DNA of 64,000 bases from Eublepharis macularius. Taxonomy: Eukaryota > Chordata > Lepidosauria > Squamata > Eublepharidae. The position numbers and the translations under genes are program-made. The notes beneath the pieces were generated by a model that saw nothing but the letters and a program-made list of their open reading frames with translations, was not told the origin of the DNA and did no database searches. Shown one piece after another: positions 55,399-64,000 of the stretch; positions within the stretch are counted from its first letter, which is position 1, and the number at the start of each line of letters is the position of its first letter. The DNA is taken from NCBI RefSeq assembly GCF_028583425.1, contig NC_072790.1:63822052-63886051 (forward strand). Reading direction: 5' to 3'.

Positions 55399-56567
55399 AA
55401 GTTCAATATAGTTAAGTGTAAGGTGATACACATTGGAACAAAAAATCTCCACCATCAAGCATATGCTAATTGGGTCTGAACTTGCTGAGACTGAGGGAAA
55501 GAGACCCTGGGATGATGGTGGATGGCTCAATAAAAGTGTCAACCCAGTGTGCTGTAGCAGTGGAAAAAGCAAATTCTATGCCAGGGATTTTTAGGAAAAA
55601 TAAAAAGGCCAATATTGTAATGTCCCTGTAGAGATCTATGGTGCAGCCTCATTTGGAATACTGTGTGCAGTTCTGGTCACCATATCTCAAAAAGGACATT
55701 GCAGAGCTAGAAAAAGTAAAGAAGAGGGCAACCAAGATGATTAGGGGGTCGGAACACCTTTCCTATGAGGAAATGCTGAAGAGTATGGGACTTTTCAGTT
55801 TAGAAAACAGATGACTAAGTGGGGACATGATAGAAGTTTATAAAACTATGCTCGAGGTAGAAAGGGTGGACAGAGAGAACTTTTTCTTCCTCTCCTGTAA
55901 CACTAGAACTCAAGGTCATCCAATGAAGCTGATAGGCAGTAGATTCAGAATAGAGGGAAAGGAAATAGCTCATAACAAGTGATTAAAATGTGGAATTCAC
56001 TGCCAGAGGATGTAGTGAAAATTACAAGCATTGACTGTTTTAAAAGGGGATTAGACAGGATAATAGAGGATAGGTCTATAAGCGGCTACTATCCACGGTG
56101 ACTATAAGGAGCCTCCACATTCAAAGACAGTAAACCTTTGAGTTCTAATGTTTGGAGGCAACATAAGGGGAAGGCCTCAGACTCTGTGCCTTGTTGTTGG
56201 CCCTCCAGAGTAATTGGTTGTCCACTGTGTGAGACAGGATGCTGGACTAGATGGACCACTGGTCTGATCCATTAGAGCTCTTTTGTTATTATGTGCTAGA
56301 ATTACATGCATACACTCAATGGAAACATTACATCCAAGCATGGGTGTCTCAGAGGTGATATAAGCATGCTAGGTAGATAGATAGGCAGACTGTGTTCTTG
56401 CCCCTCTGGCGTGCAAGTAAAAGTAAAATGCAGCTCAAAATTGTCCTGTGACATGTACTTCTCACTTAGACAGATAGACATGTACTTCTACTGATAGACA
56501 TGTACTTCTCACATAAAAGTATGTTCCTTTAAATACAGGGGCATGGGCATTTTCTCCACCTCAGGCA

Positions 56568-56573
56568 TTTATT
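56568..56573 (-). terminator. HMGCLL1: Candidate HMGCLL1 polyadenylation signal
   Basis: AATAAA on the minus strand, 374 bases downstream of the HMGCLL1 stop and the nearest one seen. 56574-56946 would then be the 3' UTR. Confidence 0.35.
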
Positions 56574-56946
56574 CTCTCCCTTACCCTAGTAAGCAAGCAG
56601 GTGCATGCTTGGATGCAACCCCAGGTGTCTGTGGGGTTCAATTCACATTGGATCAAGGGCTAGGTGGGGCCAAATGGATGGAAGCTATGGCAAATTTCAA
56701 CAGCACTCTCTCTGAAAACCTAAGTAAAAGGAAACAGAGTTTCATTTGGCCATCAGCTCTGACATCTTCTCTTCTGCTTTTCTACATACAGCTACAATAA
56801 GCATAATATATTGTCTCCACTGCCCTTTTTTATCTGCTCAAAGTATTTTGTTTGCAATAGGGCAGCTTTATGCAGCTATAAATAAAAAGAGCATATTGAT
56901 GGACACATATCTAACATTTATGAATGAGCACTTCATCTCATACACT

Positions 56947-57048
56947 TCAGCCACTGAAGGAAGCTTGTGCAACTTTAGAATTTGTTTTCTTGTTTAAAGC
57001 TGTGCAGATGAAATTTCCAGCTTCCATAACCTTGTAAAGATTCACACC
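56947..57048 (-). CDS. HMGCLL1: HMGCLL1 terminal coding exon
   Basis: On the minus strand, after the acceptor TCATTTTAG, the exon reads [20 protein letters not shown] then [13 protein letters not shown] and TGA (56947-56949): 33 codons plus stop, entering in phase 0. It matches the C-terminus of 3-hydroxymethyl-3-methylglutaryl-CoA lyase-like 1, an extramitochondrial HMG-CoA lyase acting in ketone-body and leucine metabolism. [10 protein letters not shown] and SKVAQASF favour HMGCLL1 over HMGCL, which ends ATCKL and carries a peroxisomal-type CKL. Its phase fits the exon at 62098-62223. Confidence 0.95.
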   Translation of the reverse strand, partial: GVNLYKVMEAGNFICTALNKKTNSKVAQASFSG

Positions 57049-58128
57049 CTAAAATGATGGAAAGAAAGAAAGACATTATTGTCATGTCTATTAAATCAGA
57101 TAATTTTTTATCAGTGCAAACTTTATTAACATCACAATCATCATATACTGCAATAACCTGAAGCCAAACAATATAAGGAACAATGGATTGATTATCAGAT
57201 CTCCTGAGATTTTTCTTTTGATCAGTTTGCTTAAATGTGGGGAGAAGGGGAAGAATGCTTTTCTTCATCTATCTATTGAGAAAAGTGTACATGCTGCTGT
57301 CCAGAGACCAACTCAAGGAGGCTCACAGAGTAAAACAATAAATAACATCATAAACACTGCACCATAAAAATAGCCAATATTAAAAACTAGTAATTAAAAA
57401 CGAACTGAGAGCCTTCCAGTGGCATCAAAACAACATTAAGCAACCTAAAATAGCTCTTAGACTAGAGGCAAACCATAAGAACAGATTCAAAGGAGAGTCC
57501 TGTGGCTAAAAGCCAGAATAAAGATACATGTTTTTGGATAGCAATATAGGCACCAGGCAAGCCTCAAAGGGGAAGGCATGCCAAAAGCCAGGTGCTTTCT
57601 CTGGTCACTACCCACCTCACCTTTGCAAACAGACTGACAGAGGGCAAGGCCTTGAAAGAGGATCTTAACAGGCATCAGCCTCGTGAAAGCGGACACCGTT
57701 GTATTTGCCCAAGGGGAAAAGATGCTATACCCATGGGCTTACCACAACTATAGAGGGTGATTTAGATGAGGAAAACAGCACATAGGTAAATGGCAAGTGC
57801 TACCCACATCTCTCTACTCCACTGCTGTTTCAGCACATTGGCTGCTTCCCCCACACCACACACTGCTGTAGGAAAAAAATGGGACAGCCAAAACACTTAT
57901 CTCCTCAGCCAGATGTAATTTGATTCCACCTAATCCACACACTCCATCTTGAAGGTGTGTCAGCTGGAGCTCAGGAAAGTAGGTGGGAAAGGCCTGAGGA
58001 TCAGGTGGACTTTTTGAAGGCCACAAGAAAGAAAGCCAAAAGACAACGAGGTTGGAAAGGAGACCTGATGAGACTCGACTTAATGTGTGGGACACTGGGA
58101 GGCACTGTGTTTGTCTCCAAAGGTGAAG

Positions 58129-58390
58129 TGTTATAGGTAATTGGATAGTTTCTCTTCTCTCCCTTCCTGTTTTGGATCTTTCTTCCCTTCTCCTCCTGGT
58201 TGCTGCTTAAAGCAGATACACGCAGTTCTCTCACCTCCATGAGAGAGAGAGGCAGACAAGTTGCAGCTTGTCTGCTGAGCAGCCTGCCACTGGGGCTGTT
58301 TGTAGGAAATAGTTAATAGGTTTGTTCCTGATGTAAATGGAATTTTATTCAATAAAGTACATTTCTTTACGATTTTCCCCGTTCATTTTC
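58129..58390 (+). mobile_element. Possible LTR fossil
   Basis: Begins TGTTATAGGTAATTGG and has a polypyrimidine-rich middle and CAATAAAGTACATTTC near 58350, the layout of a U3-R boundary with a polyadenylation signal. The right edge and TSD are unclear and there is no internal region. The family cannot be assigned. Confidence 0.2.
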
Positions 58391-58849
58391 CTTTTCCCAG
58401 TCTCCACTCATTTTCTTAAGTTAAATGCAGCGTTAGCTGTGATATTACTGCACATTTAACTCTGTTAATCAGGCTGTAACAAGCCTTTAAACCCTCATTT
58501 TCTAGCAGCCTTGGCCTAGATACAAGTATAAGAGTATTGCCCAAAGCACCAGATGGATCACAACTGAGGCAAGATTCAGACTTGGGGCTTTCTGATTTGT
58601 AGGTCAGATTTTGAGCCACTCTCAAGTACCGGGCTGGAAGCCACTGTCGTGTGCCACGAGAAATCAGCTAAGGCTCTAGTGAGCTCAAGGAAAGATAAGG
58701 CCCCCCCCAGCACATCTGCATGCTTTACTATGCTGTTTTTAATTAACCTGGGAGGTTGTGGTATCAATGCCACCCCATTTTTATATCAGATTTGAATGGA
58801 ACTTTAATCACTCTCCACATGAAGATGCAGAAGAATTATCATTGCCTCA

Positions 58850-58967
58850 GGGCCAAGCTACAAGTGACAAATGACACTTGAACAGCAAGTGGATTGAGTG
58901 GGGGGCAAGTGAACAGGGAGAAATACACTTGCTGTTCAAGTGTCATTCGTCACTTGTAGCTTGGCCC
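58850..58967. mobile_element. Palindromic MITE with TCA target duplication
   Basis: Arms start GGGCCAAGCTACAAGTGACA and end GTCACTTGTAGCTTGGCCC. TCA flanks both ends (58847-58849, 58968-58970). Its terminal 20 bases match 27544-27745 with few changes, so both are one PIF/Harbinger-like family. Confidence 0.82.
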
Positions 58968-59228
58968 TCAGAGGAGGACACTTGTTGCTGGTCTGTTCAT
59001 TGTTCAGGGAACTTCTCTCTCCAATTAGGAGGAACATGTAGAACAATTACTCACCAGATCAGGGGGAGCGGGGTCCTTTGAGGGTCAACTGTTCTTACAT
59101 ACTTGCCTTACCTGCTTCATTTCAGGTAAACAGTTCTCTGATTTTAATTTAGAAAAGCTGTGTGTAGGAAACACTTCACTGCAAGTCAGACGGGGGGGGG
59201 GCTATTTGGAGAATATAGAGAGCCAGCA

Positions 59229-59382
59229 AGATGGTGCGGGCCATTTTCACAATGCTTACCGGCTACGGAACATCGCACTGAGCTCCCAGAACAACAGCAT
59301 CTTCCTGGCATGCCAGGAAGATGCTATCATTCTGGGAGCTCAGCATGATATTCCATGGCTGGTAAGCAGTGTGAAAACGGCC
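59229..59382. mobile_element. Palindromic MITE with GGCC ends
   Basis: Arms run GGCCATTTTCACAATGCTTA and TAAGCAGTGTGAAAACGGCC. The centre CTTCCTGGCATGCCAGGAAG is a perfect palindrome, flanked by paired GAGCTCCCAGAA/TTCTGGGAGCTC. The TSD is not readable. Confidence 0.75.
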
Positions 59383-60691
59383 ACAGTTAGCCTAGGATGG
59401 TGGGAACCAGGGTTCTGAAGCTAACGGCAGTAGCCTTGGAGTAGTCAGTCACTCAGCCTAAGCTAACTCACAGGTTTGTTGTGGGAATTAGGGACAGCAA
59501 AGCCAGTCAGAGTTTTCTGGAGAAAGAAAAGGTTAAGAAAATAGAGGGCTAGGACAGCATCTATTTACTTTGAAGTAGCACTATGATTCTATACACACTT
59601 ACCTGAAAGTATGTTCCATTGAGACTAAGGAACTATAATTTCATATGAATTGTATAGATAAAGGGGATTCAACCTGTGGGAAAACGTTTTTAAGACTGAA
59701 GTGTACAAAATGATTACTACTTTATGATTCCAAACCCTGTTGATTCTGGCATACAACTTCTGTAAAAATTCATTTTTATGAAGCATCTTTGAGAATCTCT
59801 ACCAGTGTTATAGATCTGTGGCACTAGGACGTTACTTTGTATTTGTCAGAATGCTACACTATATTTGTGGTTGGTTCTGATTCAGCTTTCCTTCAGCTGA
59901 TGGCCATTCCTTGATTAATTGTCTCTGAAAAATATTTCCAAAGAGGCAATAAATACTATCCTGATGAATACTCAGAATGGATTTCACCCATTGAGTTCCC
60001 CTTTTAGGTGACTTCAGTCAACAAAGCAAGACCTTGAAACCTGGAGCTGAAAGGAAACCAGGAGATGATTCAGGCTAAAGGTAAACATGAAGTAATGTTT
60101 AATTTTAGTAAGTGCTACTTATTATCAACAGAAGTATGCTGGCAAACAGGAATATAAACTCTTAGACAGGAACATAACTGTGATAGTAAAATTAAAAAAT
60201 GCTAAAAACTACAACTTCAGACATCATGCTCAACAACAATTATGTTGCCATCTTTCAACATCTTATATACTAATAGCCAGTGGCCTTGATCTGAGGATAC
60301 TTAAATCCGGAGATTGGAGCCATGAATGGACAAAGATCTTCTTACACACCTGAAAAATCCTCCAAGTTTGCACAAAAATCTGAAATAAATGGGGGGGGGG
60401 GGTTAAAAACCCAAATGATAAAAGGAGTACCTGTAACTTTAATCAGATGCCCTTGGTGGCTGTTGCTAGGACACCACAACAGCTTAGCAAGTATTCCAGG
60501 TTTGGTTTCTGTCACTAAAAGGCAGGAGGAGGGGGAAGGCCCTTTCTAGGGCTGTTTTGTCCTTTGAGGGAGGATTCACTGGGGCCAGACGCAGAAGCAA
60601 CCACCGGGCAAGTCTATATCACAAGACTTGCATGACTCACCCAGGCCACTTGCTTGGTACTGCTCAACAGCAGCCCCCCACCCCCCACCCC

Positions 60692-60902
60692 AAAGCCTGT
60701 GTAGTATAGTGCTAAGAGTTTCAGAGTAGGATGTGGGAGACTCAGGTTTGCATCACTGCTCTGCTATAGAAGCTGACTGGGTGACTTTGATCCAGCCACA
60801 CACTCTCAGCACCTTTCAAGATTGTTGTGAGGATAATATATATAATATGGAAACAAGCTGCTTTGGGTACCCACTGTGATGAAAGGTAGTACATAAAGGA
60901 AG
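60692..60902 (+). mobile_element. tRNA-derived SINE
   Basis: Head AGCCTGTGTAGTATAGTGCT, B box GGTTTGCATCAC, then CTGACTGGGTGACTTTGATC and GATTGTTGTGAGGATAATAT. The tail is TGCTTTGGGTACCCACTGTG. Same family as 3195-3400. Confidence 0.7.
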
Positions 60903-62097
60903 GAAATTAAGAAATATAGGTGTAGATTGGGGGCAGATAGAAAGTAAGTTGTTTAGTGGAAAGAAGGACATAGGGAAAGGTGAAGGTATAGAAGCTGCCA
61001 GGAGGAGAGAAAGAGGAAATAATATGGGAAAGATAATACAGAAAAAAGTGAAATGCCCCATACAAGTCCTTGCGTGTTCCCCACCACGCAACTGGGCCTG
61101 GCTCAGCTGGTACCATACAACTGGGTCATCGAGAAGAAGCACCCAGGGAGGGGAGAAAGTTAAAGGCGGGGGGGGGAGATAAAGTCAGGTGGGAAGGAGA
61201 GAAGGAAGCAGGAACAAGGAAGAGGCTATGGAGGGCGATGAAAGGAAAGAGGACATGGTGGAGGGGGAGGAAAATGAGATGCCCCCACAAGTCCTTGCAG
61301 ATCCCCCACCTCTATATACATGCATGTGTGAGCTCCTCATAGGGCTATTATGCAGCTGTGAGACTACCTGAAGGGCAACTCAGTGGGCCTGCAACTTTGT
61401 CAATGACTACCAATCCAATGCTGGTTTTCTGCACATCGAATGGATCAAGGGAAGAGCCATAGTCCAATGCTAGATCTTTTGCATGTGATCCATGGTACCA
61501 CTAGTGTTAAGGAGGCCTGAAAGAACAGCGCTGGGAAATTTTAAATAGCCACCATCAAGTGGATGAGATAGCACTGAGACAGACAAACAGGTGGTATGAT
61601 TGTGTATAAGCCAGCTTCTCACATTCATATCCTTGGAAAAATGTGTTTCACCCATATGAGTGCCTTTGCATGCACAGATCGTTTGTTTCATGAACACAAA
61701 ACTCAAAATGCACAAGCAAATTCCTGGAATGGGGTCTATTTCACTATTTACATATAGAACAGAGTTGCACAATATGTCCTTGGGAAAGATAAGATATATT
61801 CTGCTATCAATAATGAATTGCCAAGCAGGATTATTTCTAGTAACAAATACCTGCAAGTCTTTTCTCAAGACCATATATATGCCCAATAGCCCAACATTTC
61901 ACAGTCAACAATCTGCACTGCATCAAGGGGAAGAGTAATTCTTTGGTAAACATCTGTTTGTTGTAATACATTTCATCTTTGAATGCATTATAGCAAGCAT
62001 GTACTTATACAAATGGTACTTCCCTCTTCTCCAATTCAGAGCTTTTAGAAACATGCAAAATCTTATAAATGAATATGGGGAGGGGGGGATATCTTAC

Positions 62098-62223
62098 CGT
62101 GTTGATCCCTAAACCATTAAGCATGTATATTAAATCTTCTGTGGCGACATTTCCTGTGGCGCCTTTCGCATATGGACAGCCTCCTAAACCAGCAACAGCA
62201 GAATCCACCACACTGACCCCCAT
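62098..62223 (-). CDS. HMGCLL1: HMGCLL1 penultimate coding exon
   Basis: 126 nt on the minus strand, acceptor TTGCTTTCTAG and donor GTAAGA, phase 0 at both ends. It encodes [20 protein letters not shown] then [36 protein letters not shown] is the HMG-CoA lyase signature loop with the catalytic cysteine of the TIM-barrel C-terminal region. The exon is intact and matches HMGCL/HMGCLL1 nearly residue for residue. Gene identity follows from the next exon and from synteny with GFRAL. Confidence 0.96.
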
Positions 62224-64000
62224 CTAGAAAGCAATCACAGCACCACCAAAGTCATGTTTCCATCAAGCTGATCATTCACAATTAAAATGCACATGCAGCT
62301 GCGCTATGTCTAAGCTGAACACATTTTCTTCATTTCATGGGTAACTATACACACACACACACACACACAAAACACACCCTGTGTTTTGTGTGGTGTTGCA
62401 TTTTAGACAATAATGTGTGACTCCACTTTTGCACATGTACCAAGTTCCTAACATGCTCCTACCAAGTTGCAGTAGTCCCGAGAGAACAAAAACACTTTAC
62501 ATCTTGCAATGTTGTTCCAAACAGTGAAATCCAATGGAGATTTACTCCAAACTAAAATCATTGCTTTCAATGGGCTTAGTCTAGATTAACTCTGCATAGT
62601 TTTGAAATTATATGTGGGGGGGGAATGGGTCACTGGGATTTAAGTATATGATGGACTGCATTCATGAACAGGATTTTTAAAAAATCTTGTGTGAAAATAC
62701 TATTTTCACTATGTTTTCAAAAGAGATTATCTCAATTAGCAGCATCCAGCGGTCTAGCATTTGGCAACCCCAACAAGCAATCACAAGAAACAGGATCCTT
62801 GGCACTCATAGCTCCTTTATTGCATCGGCTTTTTTCAATGTCTAAAAACAGTGCATCACATAAAATTTTACTGGAATCTAACCCTAAAAACAAATTGCCA
62901 GAAATAGGCCTGTAACAAACCTTGCCAAAGACAGGCTAGCCATGTGTGCTGGTCTGTTTGATGATGGTCAAGTCTCCCGCACACTCACACCTCTGCTCGT
63001 ACATTTCCAAGCAAGCAACAAAACCAAAAGGTTACCTGAGCTCCTTGAGGACTGCAGTGCACAGGTGGTATCCTGCATTCAGCTTGGCAAGTTACTACTT
63101 GTGCAGGCCTGGCCTATCAGCTCTTGAACAAGGATGGAAAATGGCAGGGCCCACTTGTCTACTGGGATATTAAACCAATTTATAGCCTGCTTTATCAGAT
63201 TAGATAAGTGAGCAATAAAAAGAGGCAGGCTGCTCAAGATCACCTCCACAGTTGAGCCAATTTGAAGAGGTCTTTACCAAATCACTACACAGGTGGTCTT
63301 GCTTTTTAAAAAAATCAAGTATCTTGGATACCATCCAAATGCTTTCAAGGTTAAATCTTTGGATAAAAGAGTGATAATTAAAGAACTATGTCACTATAAA
63401 GCTGCTCTACAAGACTCAGAGTGAATTTAATGTATTATAAGGCATCAGCTAACATAATATGGACTTTAATGTATTTAGTTGTATTGAAATACAGGCAATA
63501 TTCAATAGGAATAGTTACTAGTATATGTTTGGGAGAAAAGCTGCTTATATTCTCCCTTGCATGCATTTGAGTGATTACCATTTTCCACTTGCAAATATTC
63601 ACATATCGAAGTGACAAAACTTTGTCTACAGGTTACTCCTCAATGTGTCAGAGGCAGCTGTGATTAAGTGCACCAACTAAAGGTCTCCCAAAGCTACATA
63701 AACAATATGAATGGACTTTAGACTTCTACAAATGAGTAAATATGGCCCAGTATGATGGACGAGTTTTTGTTTGGCTGTTAATATTCCATGTGTTGCTGAA
63801 ATCTATTGTGCTTTACTGGGCAAAAGCAGCAAAACATGAATTGCTGGTTCCCGTGTGGTTAGGCTGCCAGGTTGCCTGCCACAGTGGGCAAGTGCTGCCA
63901 CTCAGTGGAGCAGTGACAGTAAATATGGGGGGGGGGGAGCATTGTGTGGTGCCATGACATCAAATTTCAGGTACGCAACTGGAAGTGATGTAACAATGCT
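62224..64000 (-). other. HMGCLL1: HMGCLL1 intron (partial)
   Basis: The preceding exon, which should encode CHDTYGQAL, is not seen and probably lies right of the window. There is a (CA)n run at 62351-62380 and G-runs near 62617 and 63930. A diverged 14391-type sequence lies near 62520-62600. Otherwise nothing recognised. Confidence 0.55.
62351..62380. repeat. (CA)n microsatellite
   Basis: About ten CA/AC dinucleotides, followed by AAAACACACC, in an HMGCLL1 intron. Confidence 0.85.

Larger units (their letters stand above)
54230..56290 (+). mobile_element. CR1 LINE carrying two nested insertions
   Basis: Coding remnants in order: SRKSLGPDG-like start (54235); NYKPVSLTSVPGKLVE (about 54417); YLGFQKAFDNASHQSLLNKL (54775-54835); YLELGVNSIVAKVADHTKLF with the palm motif decayed (about 55005-55065); [20 protein letters not shown] (about 55637); RATKMIRG and HLSYEE (about 55725-55775); then the CR1 3' region ending near CTGGACTAGATGGACCACTG. 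Frame breaks are present. It is interrupted by the MITE at 54619-54773 and the PLE-type unit at 55135-55398. CR1 family by these motifs. Confidence 0.85.
57049..62097 (-). other. HMGCLL1: HMGCLL1 last intron
   Basis: Contains a diverged LINE 3'-like stretch (57240-57720), a possible LTR fossil (58129-58390), two palindromic MITEs (58850-58967, 59229-59382), a SINE (60692-60902) and several G-runs. The stretches 57730-58120, 58400-58840, 59400-60680 and 60910-62090 show no gene or recognised element beyond purine-rich sequence near 61140-61290. No skipped HMGCLL1 exon was found. Confidence 0.6.

Noticed and set aside
62098-62223. HMGCL instead of HMGCLL1
   Set aside because: The last exon ends [10 protein letters not shown] without the HMGCL CKL end, and GFRAL is the known neighbour of HMGCLL1.

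Overview
This is vertebrate nuclear DNA, most likely from a squamate reptile (lizard). The genes are split into short GT-AG exons across long introns. The repeats are those expected of squamates: tRNA-derived SINEs, CR1 and L2-like LINEs, a BovB/RTE-like piece, Penelope-like elements (PLEs), and many palindromic hAT and Harbinger-like MITEs. The species cannot be fixed from sequence alone.

Three host genes are present, in the order known for human chromosome 6p12: HCRTR2 (+), GFRAL (+), HMGCLL1 (-). The left edge holds the terminal coding exon of the orexin receptor HCRTR2 (1144-1370). A complete GFRAL gene, the GDF15 receptor, follows as ten coding exons from 7172 to 41078; all junction phases agree and give one 556-residue frame. 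The right part holds the last two coding exons of HMGCLL1 on the minus strand (62098-62223 and 56947-57048). GFRAL and HMGCLL1 are convergent.

The most interesting host-gene feature is GFRAL exon 4 (24029-24442). It is a symmetric phase 1-1 exon encoding an extra GFR-alpha-type cysteine-rich domain of 12 cysteines, which human GFRAL, as I recall its sequence, does not have. The predicted lizard receptor therefore has four ectodomain modules instead of three, plus a longer cytoplasmic tail.

Repeats fill much of the rest, and several keep target-site duplications (TSDs) that show their exact edges and order of arrival. Position 1716-3145 is a three-level nest: a PLE-type palindrome, a hAT-type element inside it, and a Harbinger-like MITE inside that. 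Position 47521-49998 is a PLE insertion with inverted terminal repeats, a 16-bp TSD, hammerhead-ribozyme cores, and an A-tailed LINE-like fragment inserted in its reverse transcriptase. Position 54230-56290 is a CR1 carrying a MITE and a coding-free PLE palindrome, each bounded by its own TSD. Position 28349-28482 is a 108-bp local copy of sequence 1.5 kb upstream, flanked by a 13-bp duplication, and looks like a templated repair patch.

All gene calls rest on remembered family sequences and splice logic, not on a search or transcript data.
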